Assembly (NCBI GenBank): GCA_017555925.1
Contig: JAFZFL010000054.1
Coordinates: 1 to 5,018 of the forward strand
DNA from: Bacteroidales bacterium
Lineage (GTDB): Bacteria > Bacteroidota > Bacteroidia > Bacteroidales > UBA932
Length of the DNA: 5,018 nucleotides
Reading direction: 5' to 3'
Shown: positions 1-5,018 of the stretch, piece after piece
How the letters are laid out: the number at the start of each line of letters is the position of its first letter
Position numbering within the stretch: position 1 is the stretch's first letter
Position numbers and translations under genes: made by a program
Notes under the pieces: generated by a model
Told to the model about the DNA's origin: nothing
Seen by the model: only the letters and a program-made list of their open reading frames with translations
Database searches by the model: none

Positions 1-1
1 G

Positions 2-1600
2 ATGCAAGGTACTATCCAAAATGATATCTTGAAAGAGTTTATGGTGCGTAACACTTACATCTATCCACCTGAATTCTCAATGAGAATCATTGGCGATATT
101 TTCGCTTACACTTCTAAATATATGCCTAAGTTCAACTCTATCTCTATCTCTGGTTACCACATGCAAGAGGCTGGTGCAACTAACGATATTGAGATGGCTT
201 ATACTTTGGCCGACGGTCTTGAGTATTTGAGAACAGGTATCAAAGCTGGTATTTCAGTAGATGCTTTTGCTCCACGTTTGTCATTCTTCTGGGCAATTGG
301 TATGAACCACTTCATGGAGATTGCAAAAATGCGTGCTGCCAGAATGATTTGGGCTAAATTGGTAAGCCAGTTCAACCCTCAAAACCCTAAGTCATTGTCA
401 TTGAGAACTCACTGTCAGACTTCAGGTTGGTCACTTACAGAGCAGGATCCATTCAACAACGTGGCAAGAACTTGTATCGAGGCTATGGGTGCTGCACTTG
501 GTCACACTCAGTCACTTCATACAAACGCATTGGATGAGGCTATTGCACTTCCTACAGACTTCTCTGCACGTATTGCACGTAATACTCAGATCTACATTCA
601 GGAAGAGACTAACGTATGCCGTTCAATTGACCCTTGGGCAGGTTCATACTACATTGAGTCTCTAACTAACGAGTTGGCTCAAAAAGCTTGGGCTCATATT
701 CAAGAGGTTGAGGAGCTTGGTGGTATGGCTAAAGCTATTGAGACCGGTATTCCTAAACTAAGAATTGAGGAGGCTGCTGCACGTAAACAGGCGAGAATTG
801 ATTCAGGCGAGGATACAATCGTTGGTATCAACAAATACAGATTGGAGAAAGAGGATCCTATTGAGATTCTTGACGTTGACAACGCTAAAGTACGCGAGCA
901 ACAGATCCAGAGACTTAAAGAGCTTAGAGCTAACCGCGATAATGCTAAAGTACAAGAGTGCTTGGCAGCTATCACCGAGGCTGTAAGAAACAAAACCGGC
1001 AACTTGTTGGAGCTTGCTGTTGAGGCAGCTAAGAACCGTGCATCATTGGGTGAGATCTCAGATGCTTGTGAGGCAGTTGTTGGCAGATATAAAGCAGTTA
1101 TCCGTATGAATACAGGTGTATACTCTTCAGAGGTTAAAAATGACTCTGAGTTTGAGAAAGCAAAAGATATGGTTGCAGAGTTCGCTAAGAAAGAGGGCCG
1201 TCAACCACGTATTATGATTGCAAAACTTGGTCAGGATGGTCACGACCGTGGTGCTAAAGTTGTAGCTACAGGTTATGCAGACTGCGGTTTTGACGTAGAT
1301 ATGGGACCTCTATTCCAAACACCAGAAGAGGCTGCTAAACAGGCTGTTGAGAATGATGTTCACATTGTAGGTGTATCTTCTTTGGCTGCTGGTCACAAAA
1401 CTTTGGTACCTCAAATCATTGAGGAACTTAAGAGATTGGGCCGTGAGGATATCATTGTTGTAGCAGGTGGTGTAATCCCGGCACAAGATTACGATGTTCT
1501 TTACAAAGCTGGTGCTGCTGCAATCTTTGGTCCTGGTACTCCAATCGCTTATGCAACTATCAAGATGATGGAGATGCTTAACCAAAAATTTGAGGAGTAA
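2..1600 (+). CDS. mutB: Methylmalonyl-CoA mutase large (catalytic) subunit, 5'-truncated by the window
   Basis: This cytoplasmic enzyme interconverts succinyl-CoA and (R)-methylmalonyl-CoA with adenosylcobalamin, normally as a heterodimer with MutA. In fermenting Bacteroidales it works towards propionate. The 532 visible residues cover the end of the TIM-barrel substrate domain, a linker and the C-terminal B12-binding domain. GYHMQEAGA (about residues 51-59) and the [16 protein letters not shown] block (135-150) are family signatures. The cobalamin motif is DGHDRG at 412-417, with His414 as the expected lower cobalt ligand, then S-x-L at 459-461 and Gly-Gly at 489-490. Comparing from memory with Propionibacterium MutB, His53 and His414 correspond to His244 and His610, so about 190 N-terminal residues lie upstream. 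The Met at position 2 is therefore internal, not the start. The frame is intact to the TAA. mutA would be expected just upstream but is not visible. A terminator follows 32 bases after the stop, so this is the last gene of its transcript. Confidence 0.97.
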   Translation: MQGTIQNDILKEFMVRNTYIYPPEFSMRIIGDIFAYTSKYMPKFNSISISGYHMQEAGATNDIEMAYTLADGLEYLRTGIKAGISVDAFAPRLSFFWAIGMNHFMEIAKMRAARMIWAKLVSQFNPQNPKSLSLRTHCQTSGWSLTEQDPFNNVARTCIEAMGAALGHTQSLHTNALDEAIALPTDFSARIARNTQIYIQEETNVCRSIDPWAGSYYIESLTNELAQKAWAHIQEVEELGGMAKAIETGIPKLRIEEAAARKQARIDSGEDTIVGINKYRLEKEDPIEILDVDNAKVREQQIQRLKELRANRDNAKVQECLAAITEAVRNKTGNLLELAVEAAKNRASLGEISDACEAVVGRYKAVIRMNTGVYSSEVKNDSEFEKAKDMVAEFAKKEGRQPRIMIAKLGQDGHDRGAKVVATGYADCGFDVDMGPLFQTPEEAAKQAVENDVHIVGVSSLAAGHKTLVPQIIEELKRLGREDIIVVAGGVIPAQDYDVLYKAGAAAIFGPGTPIAYATIKMMEMLNQKFEE

Positions 1601-1632
1601 AAAACTCTTGCTTCAAGCAGAAACAATATCAG

Positions 1633-1675
1633 AAGAGGGTGGCCCCCAAAAAAAGGGCGGCCCTCTTACTTTTTT
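1633..1675 (+). terminator. Intrinsic terminator of mutB
   Basis: A 13-position stem is formed by AAGAGGGTGGCCC (1633-1645) and GGGCGGCCCTCTT (1655-1667), with one T-G wobble and one G-G mismatch. The loop is CC plus seven A. A T-rich tract (TTTTTT, 1670-1675) follows after TTAC. It begins 32 bases after the mutB stop codon. On the opposite strand no T-run follows the hairpin, so it should act only on rightward transcription. Confidence 0.9.
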
Positions 1676-1715
1676 GACTATAATTGCTTACTGGTTTGTG
1701 GTCTTTGTATGTGGC

Positions 1716-1766
1716 TTTCGTTTATAGGGTTGTGGTTGTTGGTTTTCGTTTATAGGGTTGTGGTTG
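1716..1766 (+). repeat. Two 23-bp tandem copies, G/T-rich, at the left edge of the insertion
   Basis: A 23-base sequence beginning TTTCGTTTATAGGG and ending TTGTGGTTG occurs identically at 1716-1738 and 1744-1766, a period of 28. The last 12 bases of the second copy (GGGTTGTGGTTG, 1755-1766) are also the first bases of the 198-bp direct repeat. The stretch is almost free of C on the plus strand. It may be a repeat end that has slipped or expanded; no function can be assigned. Confidence 0.8.
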
Positions 1767-1952
1767 CGTGGGGGGTATGTATTGCTTTGTGAAATTCACC
1801 TGGTGACGGAATATGGCTTATACGCTCTGTGGAGAGGGTTGTGTCTCCAGGTGTAACCTTTTTGATGACACCAAGCGATGCAAGTGGCCCTACAGGTATC
1901 TGTGGCGAGGGTCGCGTCTCCAGGTGAATTTCATGAGGCTTAAATCGGGAGG
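1755..1952 (+). repeat. Left copy of the 198-bp direct repeat flanking the transposase
   Basis: It matches 3165-3362 at a constant offset of 1410 bases, with no gap and only three differences (1817 C/T, 1825 C/T, 1842 T/C, left/right). The copies diverge at once outside these limits (A versus T before, G versus C after). The right edge lies three bases before the stop codon of the minus-strand transposase, so this copy would form the 3' untranslated end of that mRNA. An 81-codon frame can be read through it on the minus strand, but the structured repeat explains it better than a gene does. Confidence 0.95.
1790..1933. repeat. Inverted-repeat-bounded REP/BIME-like element, left copy
   Basis: The ends are a 19-base inverted repeat: TGAAATTCACCTGGTGACG (1790-1808) against CGTCTCCAGGTGAATTTCA (1915-1933), 18 of 19 pairing. 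Inside are two 28-base direct modules, 1826-1853 and 1899-1926, which agree at 25 positions. Each begins TCTGTGG and ends GTCTCCAGGTG. The first folds as GGAGA / TCTCC with an 8-base loop. In the second, the same stem has one C-T mismatch, while an alternative GCGA / TCGC hairpin becomes possible. A GTGG tetranucleotide at the foot of an imperfect hairpin is the layout of REP sequences bound by RAYT proteins. The structure is seen; the REP function is inferred from the adjacent transposase. Confidence 0.7.
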
Positions 1953-1955
1953 GGG

Positions 1956-2924
1956 TTAGAGCAATTTTTTGATTTCTTCGAAAATCAGACCGCATACACG
2001 TGCAATTTGCTTAGGTGAGCTATTATAATTTGATTTTAATGTCTTAGCAAGAAGAATTCGCTGATTGGTAGTTAAATCTCTGATGGTGCATTTGCCAAAC
2101 AGTTTGATCGCCAATTCGTTCCTGTGTTGGCGCATCTCTTGGATAGGGATGGTAAGGTGTGAAATTATTTCAGCTTTTGATTCTACATCTTCCTCTTTGC
2201 TTACACATAAGAAATAGTTATAGCTTTTGTGGGTCTTATAGATGGATTCAACTACTTCCCAAGCAACATAGTCACCAGGGAAAATCAAATCCCCAATTAT
2301 GTGGGCCTCTCTTGAAATTAGCTGTCGGGTCCTTAATAATTGTTGTTTTTCTTTTATGTACAAAGATGTTAAGGATTGAAATGTGCTGCTTTGTTTCCAA
2401 TGTGGAACTGTCCATTCCTGATCATTTCTAAAGTATAAGGCGCCACTGGACCAAGGGTAGTCAAAACAATTGTAACGCAGGCCTCCAACGGGAGCATTTT
2501 TAATAACATATGCTATTACAACCTTCAGATACAAATCAGAGTCAATAACTTGATGGCATACAGGCAAGTCACGTAATTTCTTGCTTTCACTATACATTTT
2601 GGATATATTCATTGATGTAAGGCGGATGTATTCATGCATAAATTTGTTGCAGGAATAGAATTCACCATAAATAACAAAATGAACATGGGTGTCCATTAAT
2701 GTAAATGCCAATATTATGATGTCGTCGTATTTTTGGGTTAGTACAAAAATACGGTTCATCCCATCAACGAAATCTTGTCTGTTGATAAATAACTGGTCAA
2801 CAGCGTTCCCGTCTGTAAAGAAGTGCCAACAATTTTTAATTTGAATTTTATTGCCTTTGATAAAAGGTCTGTTGATACCAAGGTCAGATTCAATCTGCTT
2901 GAGCAGGTCATTATCTATTTTCAT
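1956..2924 (-). CDS. REP-associated tyrosine transposase (RAYT), Y1/IS200-like HUH family
   Basis: The 322-residue protein belongs to the single-tyrosine HUH nucleases, which nick single-stranded DNA at a hairpin and join to its 5' end. The HUH motif is His80-Val-His82 within FTLMDTHVHFVIYG. The likely nucleophile is Tyr139 in AYVIKNAPVGG, followed by the family's DYPWSS block (155-160). The N-terminal WHFFTDGNAVDQLF region (33-46) resembles common Bacteroides members. The C-terminus (about 283-322, with SPKQIARVCG) looks like the helix-turn-helix-type tail expected to contact the repeat. Length and all motifs suggest an intact gene. The ATG at 2924 gives the natural N-terminus; upstream is AT-rich without a clear Shine-Dalgarno. 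The gene is monocistronic, opposed to mutB, with repeats on both sides that may be its substrate. Classical RAYTs are thought to be domesticated to spread REPs rather than themselves. Family assignment is firm; substrate is inference. Confidence 0.88.
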   Translation of the reverse strand: MKIDNDLLKQIESDLGINRPFIKGNKIQIKNCWHFFTDGNAVDQLFINRQDFVDGMNRIFVLTQKYDDIIILAFTLMDTHVHFVIYGEFYSCNKFMHEYIRLTSMNISKMYSESKKLRDLPVCHQVIDSDLYLKVVIAYVIKNAPVGGLRYNCFDYPWSSGALYFRNDQEWTVPHWKQSSTFQSLTSLYIKEKQQLLRTRQLISREAHIIGDLIFPGDYVAWEVVESIYKTHKSYNYFLCVSKEEDVESKAEIISHLTIPIQEMRQHRNELAIKLFGKCTIRDLTTNQRILLAKTLKSNYNSSPKQIARVCGLIFEEIKKLL

Positions 2925-3121
2925 CTCAATTTCTCACGCCTCTAGTGGCTGCCCTAAACAAGGAACGAATGCAAAAAAACGGCCAAACTCGTATCTTTTT
3001 GGGAAATCTCTAAATTTTCTAATAATAGTATCCCGACAGTTATCTTCTGGTCATGCGTTGTGGTTCGTGGAAACGCCATAGCGGTAGAGAGTGTATTCAG
3101 AAATTGAGAGGTTCATGGGTG

Positions 3122-3149
3122 GTGGTTTTGTGGTTTTGTGGTTTTGTGG
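3122..3149 (+). repeat. 8-bp tandem repeat (GTGGTTTT), 3.5 copies
   Basis: Three perfect GTGGTTTT units (3122-3129, 3130-3137, 3138-3145) are followed by GTGG (3146-3149). It lies just left of the right 198-bp repeat, within the 240 bases between the transposase start and that repeat. The remainder of that spacer (2925-3121) shows no reading frame with recognisable content and no convincing promoter motif for the transposase. The run resembles the G/T-rich sequence at 1716-1766 in composition. Slippage during replication is a likely origin. Confidence 0.85.
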
Positions 3150-3164
3150 GAACGCGGTTTTGTT

Positions 3165-3362
3165 GGGTTGTGGTTGCGTGGGGGGTATGTATTGCTTTGT
3201 GAAATTCACCTGGTGACGGAATATGGTTTATACGTTCTGTGGAGAGGGTTGCGTCTCCAGGTGTAACCTTTTTGATGACACCAAGCGATGCAAGTGGCCC
3301 TACAGGTATCTGTGGCGAGGGTCGCGTCTCCAGGTGAATTTCATGAGGCTTAAATCGGGAGG
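3165..3362 (+). repeat. Right copy of the 198-bp direct repeat
   Basis: This copy is identical to 1755-1952 except at 3227 (T), 3235 (T) and 3252 (C), and has the same orientation. Its right edge lies 51 bases before the -33 element proposed for the leucine operon, so the element stops just short of that promoter. A 65-codon plus-strand frame runs through it, but it is explained by the repeat and has no recognisable protein features. Confidence 0.95.
3200..3343. repeat. Inverted-repeat-bounded REP/BIME-like element, right copy
   Basis: The architecture is the same as in the left copy: 19-base inverted arms at 3200-3218 and 3325-3343, and two 28-base GTGG-hairpin modules at 3236-3263 and 3309-3336. 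In this copy the two modules agree at 26 of 28 positions, because the base at 3252 is C as in the second module. A separate short hairpin (CTACAG / CTGTGG with loop GTAT) can form just before and into the second module in both copies. Its role as a transposase recognition site is inferred. Confidence 0.7.
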
Positions 3363-3413
3363 CTCAAATCATGAGCTGTCAAATCAGCAACTTGAAGAGT
3401 TAAGGCAAATACA

Positions 3414-3445
3414 TTTGTGATTATTGTGAATTATTTTTAACTTCG
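3414..3445 (+). promoter_or_regulatory. Probable Bacteroides-type promoter of the leucine operon
   Basis: A TTTG at 3414-3417 is followed after 20 bases by TAACTTCG (3438-3445), which matches seven of eight positions of the Bacteroidota -7 consensus TAnnTTTG; that spacing is typical for the housekeeping sigma factor of this phylum. Transcription would start near 3450, about 25-30 bases before the leader peptide start. A perfect TACATTTG at 3410-3417 is an alternative -7 box, but no TTTG lies at the right distance upstream of it. The position before a leader peptide and attenuator supports a promoter here. Confidence 0.5.
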
Positions 3446-3478
3446 CACTTTCAAAACTGAATTCAATATAGAATAGAT

Positions 3479-3532
3479 ATGATTTGCTGCCTACGACTGC
3501 TGGACTCTTTGCAACTGTTGCTCAATGTTTAG
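3479..3532 (+). CDS. leuL: Leucine-rich leader peptide of the leuA attenuator (17 codons)
   Basis: The frame reads MICCLRLLDSLQLLLNV and stops at TAG (3530-3532). Seven of the 17 residues are leucine, encoded by CTA, CTG, CTG, TTG, CTG, TTG and CTC, including one Leu-Leu pair and one run of three. The next gene is leuA, so the codon bias matches the end product of the pathway. The peptide itself probably has no function after synthesis; its translation would sense charged leucyl-tRNA. The ATG is the only start that keeps the Leu clusters in frame. No Shine-Dalgarno is visible, as is normal in this phylum. The first codons Met-Ile-Cys-Cys carry no Leu, leaving room for initiation. The symbol leuL is used by analogy with enterobacteria, not homology. 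Confidence 0.8.
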   Translation: MICCLRLLDSLQLLLNV

Positions 3533-3617
3533 TTGGGAGGGGCTTTCGTATGTATTGTTAGAAGAAGTAGTAATAATTGGATATGCAAGGTGCTCCCGAT
3601 ATGTTTGGGGGCATCTT
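3505..3617 (+). promoter_or_regulatory. Leucine attenuator: competing leader-RNA stems
   Basis: Three pairings compete. The first joins 3505-3516, within the leader codons, to 3531-3542, directly at and after its stop: 11 pairs (several G-T) around one G-G mismatch, with a 14-base loop. The second, an antiterminator, joins GTTGGGAG (3532-3539) to CTCCCGAT (3593-3600) in eight pairs. The third is the terminator hairpin at 3587-3617, whose left arm the antiterminator would occupy. A ribosome stalled on the earlier Leu codons would cover the first arm, free GTTGGGAG and prevent termination. A ribosome reaching the stop codon would cover GTTGGGAG and allow termination. Pairings were found by eye, not by energy calculation. 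Confidence 0.7.
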
Positions 3618-3623
3618 TTTTTT
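3587..3623 (+). terminator. Intrinsic terminator of the leucine attenuator
   Basis: AAGGTGCTCCC (3587-3597) pairs with GGGGGCATCTT (3607-3617) in an 11-bp stem with two G-T wobbles and a 9-base loop, followed by a run of eight T (3616-3623). No protein-length gene lies upstream on this strand; only the leader peptide ends 54 bases before it. It stands 163 bases before leuA, so it can only stop leader transcripts, as expected for an attenuator. Confidence 0.88.
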
Positions 3624-3731
3624 ATTGTGTAGCCAGGTAATTGTGTGCGGATGAATGTTTGTATGATTGTGAGACCAGGTAATTGTGTGCAGATGGATGT
3701 TTGTATGATTGTGTAGCCAGGTGATTGTGTG
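3624..3731 (+). repeat. 42-bp tandem repeat in the leuA leader, about 2.6 copies
   Basis: Units are 3624-3665, 3666-3707 and a partial third at 3708-3731. The first two agree at 37 of 42 positions; the third matches the first 24 bases with one change. Each unit starts ATTGTG and contains CCAGGT followed by ATTGTGTG. The array lies between the attenuator terminator and the leuA start, so it would be in the untranslated leader of the readthrough mRNA. A 21-codon frame (3651-3716) falls inside it but has no supporting features. The remaining bases to the leuA start (3732-3786) are AT-rich and hold no recognised element. Confidence 0.85.
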
Positions 3732-3786
3732 GACGGATTATGGCGAATGCTTTTTGATTATGAGTAATTTTTAAAGATATTTTATT

Positions 3787-5018
3787 ATGGACCAAAAAAT
3801 TTATGTCTTTGACACCACTTTGCGAGACGGTGAGCAAGTTCCGGGATGTCAGCTTAATACAATTGAGAAGATTGAGTTGGCAAAGAGCCTTGAGGCTTTG
3901 AAGGTTGATGTTATCGAGTGCGGATTCCCAGTGTCGAGCCCGGGTGATTTTAATTCAGTTGTAGAGATTTCCAAAAATGTTATAGAGTCTACAATCTGTG
4001 CTCTTACAAGGGCTGTTGAAGCAGATATAGATGCTGCAGTAGAGGCTCTTCACTATGCAAAAAGAGGCAGAATTCATACAGGTATTGGAACTTCAGATCT
4101 GCATATAAAATATAAGTTCAATTCAAATAGGGAAGAGATTATTGAGCGGGCTGTTAAAGCTGTGAAGTATGCCAGAAGATTTGTAGGTGAGGTTGAGTTT
4201 TATGCAGAGGATGCTGGACGTACAGATAATGAGTATCTTGCAAGGGTTACAGAGGCTGTAATTGCAGCAGGTGCAACCGTAGTGAATATACCGGATACAA
4301 CCGGATATTGTGCGCCATGGGAGTATGGAGAGAAGATTAAATATCTTATGAATAATGTTCCAAATATTGATAAGGCAATTCTTTCAACCCATTGCCATAA
4401 TGATTTGGGTATGGCTACTGCAAATACAATTTCGGGTGTAATGAATGGTGCGCGACAGGTAGAGGTTACTATAAATGGAATTGGAGAGCGTGCAGGCAAT
4501 ACCTCATTGGAGGAGGTTGTAATGACTTTGAAGTGCAGAAAGGATCTTCCATTCTATACCGATGTGGATACAAGGAAAATTTATAGGAATTCCCGCCTTG
4601 TAAGTACACTTATGCGTATGCCTGTGCAGCCTAACAAGGCAATTGTTGGAAGAAATGCATTTGCCCACTCTTCAGGAATACATCAGGATGGCGTGCTAAA
4701 GAATAGGGAGAGCTATGAGATAATCGATCCTATGGATGTTGGTGTAAATGATTCTGTCATTGCCTTGACAGCCAGGAGCGGACGTGCCGCACTAAATCAC
4801 CATTATGAGAGATTGGGCATAAATCTTACTCCTGAGGAGCTTAGTGCAGCTTATGAGAAATTCCTTCAGTTGGCAGATAAAAAGAAGGATGTTAATGACA
4901 GCGATCTTCTTATTATAGTTGGTGTTAACAGGAGTGAGGCAGCACGCAAGATACGTTTGAAATTCTTGCAGGTTATATCAGGAAAAGGTTCTGTTCCAAT
5001 GGCTACTGTAAAATTGAA
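3787..5018 (+). CDS. leuA: 2-isopropylmalate synthase, 3'-truncated by the window
   Basis: LeuA catalyses the first committed step of leucine synthesis: acetyl-CoA plus 2-oxoisovalerate gives 2-isopropylmalate. It is a cytoplasmic, divalent-metal-dependent TIM-barrel enzyme. The visible 410 residues begin with [17 protein letters not shown], whose Asp14 is an expected metal ligand; His202 and His204 in STHCHNDLG are the others. Further signatures are [10 protein letters not shown] (46-55), EDAGRT (141-146), NGIGERAGN (230-238) and [13 protein letters not shown] (294-306). The match to E. coli LeuA extends across the whole length, favouring LeuA over citramalate or homocitrate synthase, and the leucine-coding leader supports this. 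About 90-110 residues, including most of the leucine-binding regulatory domain, lie outside the window. The ATG at 3787 aligns with the family N-terminus; upstream is AT-rich without a Shine-Dalgarno. leuC, leuD and leuB would be expected downstream. The frame is open to the last base. Confidence 0.95.
   Translation, partial: MDQKIYVFDTTLRDGEQVPGCQLNTIEKIELAKSLEALKVDVIECGFPVSSPGDFNSVVEISKNVIESTICALTRAVEADIDAAVEALHYAKRGRIHTGIGTSDLHIKYKFNSNREEIIERAVKAVKYARRFVGEVEFYAEDAGRTDNEYLARVTEAVIAAGATVVNIPDTTGYCAPWEYGEKIKYLMNNVPNIDKAILSTHCHNDLGMATANTISGVMNGARQVEVTINGIGERAGNTSLEEVVMTLKCRKDLPFYTDVDTRKIYRNSRLVSTLMRMPVQPNKAIVGRNAFAHSSGIHQDGVLKNRESYEIIDPMDVGVNDSVIALTARSGRAALNHHYERLGINLTPEELSAAYEKFLQLADKKKDVNDSDLLIIVGVNRSEAARKIRLKFLQVISGKGSVPMATVKL

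Larger units (their letters stand above)
1755..3362. mobile_element. Candidate REPtron-like unit: RAYT gene between two direct repeats
   Basis: The unit consists of a full-length RAYT-type transposase on the minus strand with one 198-bp repeat directly behind its stop codon and a second 241 bases before its start codon. Known RAYT genes usually sit as single copies between REP sequences, and this arrangement fits, although these repeats are several times longer than classical REPs. The unit occupies the space between the mutB terminator and the leucine-operon promoter and interrupts no visible gene. No target-site duplication could be recognised at the outer edges. The alternative is that the repeats are independent dispersed elements and only their pairing here is accidental. 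Confidence 0.6.

Noticed and set aside
700..1585. Minus- and alternative-frame reading frames inside mutB (700-1002, 765-986, 1310-1585)
   Set aside because: They overlap the strongly supported mutB coding frame and have no protein-like motifs.
1750..1995. 81-codon minus-strand frame across the left 198-bp repeat
   Set aside because: It runs over the repeat and the 3' end of the transposase gene in another frame, has no recognisable domain, and its open frame is explained by the repeat's base composition.
1755..3362. Classical insertion sequence with terminal inverted repeats and a DDE transposase
   Set aside because: The transposase is of the HUH/Y1 type, the long flanking repeats are direct rather than inverted, and no target-site duplication was recognised.
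3223..3420. 65-codon plus-strand frame across the right 198-bp repeat
   Set aside because: The same repeat read on the other strand; the left copy does not keep an equivalent protein to its end, and the frame runs into the leu promoter region.
3587..3623. Hairpin and T-run as the terminator of a gene located in the right repeat
   Set aside because: No credible gene ends before it; the Leu-rich leader peptide and the alternative pairing explain it better as an attenuator.
3651..3716. 21-codon plus-strand frame (MNVCMIV repeated at both ends) as a second leader peptide
   Set aside because: It lies after the attenuator terminator, has no excess of a pathway amino acid, and its internal repetition comes from the 42-bp array.
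3624..3731. 42-bp repeats as a CRISPR array
   Set aside because: The units are directly adjacent with no unique spacers, and no cas gene is visible.
3622..3837. 71-codon minus-strand frame with a 14-residue repeated motif (SYKHPSAHNYL-like)
   Set aside because: The protein repeat is only the translation of the 42-bp DNA tandem repeat, and the frame starts inside leuA on the opposite strand.
4200..4499. 99-codon minus-strand frame inside leuA
   Set aside because: A shadow of the conserved leuA frame, with no independent evidence.

Overview
The window looks like a chromosomal stretch from a Bacteroidota bacterium, most likely of the order Bacteroidales. The reasons are the vitamin B12-dependent methylmalonyl-CoA mutase, which these anaerobes use for propionate, AT-rich start regions without clear Shine-Dalgarno sequences, a promoter of the Bacteroides TTTG / TAnnTTTG type, and a transposase type that is common in gut Bacteroidales. 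The species cannot be named from the sequence alone.

Layout. Positions 2-1600 hold the C-terminal three quarters of methylmalonyl-CoA mutase large subunit (mutB), closed by a strong intrinsic terminator (1633-1675). Positions about 1690-3362 are an accessory insertion. A complete minus-strand HUH/Y1 transposase of the REP-associated (RAYT) type lies at 1956-2924, flanked by two directly oriented 198-bp repeats (1755-1952 and 3165-3362) that agree at 195 of 198 positions. Each repeat contains a 144-bp element with 19-bp terminal inverted repeats and two internal GTGG-hairpin modules. G/T-rich tandem repeats sit at the outer (1716-1766) and inner (3122-3149) edges. Positions 3363-3786 are the regulatory leader of the leucine operon: a probable promoter, a 17-codon leader peptide with seven leucine codons, mutually exclusive RNA stems, an intrinsic terminator, and then a 42-bp tandem repeat. 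From 3787 to the window end is leuA (2-isopropylmalate synthase), cut off before its C-terminal regulatory domain.

How the parts work together. mutB and leuA are ordinary metabolic genes with no direct link. The transposase unit lies between the mutB terminator and the leu promoter and breaks neither. The leader and leuA form one regulatory unit: ribosome stalling on leucine codons should free an antiterminator and allow leuA to be transcribed when leucyl-tRNA is scarce. The two observations most worth following are this leucine attenuator, which has no protein-length gene and is easily missed, and the RAYT with its near-identical structured repeats, which resembles a REPtron but with much longer flanking repeats than classical REPs.
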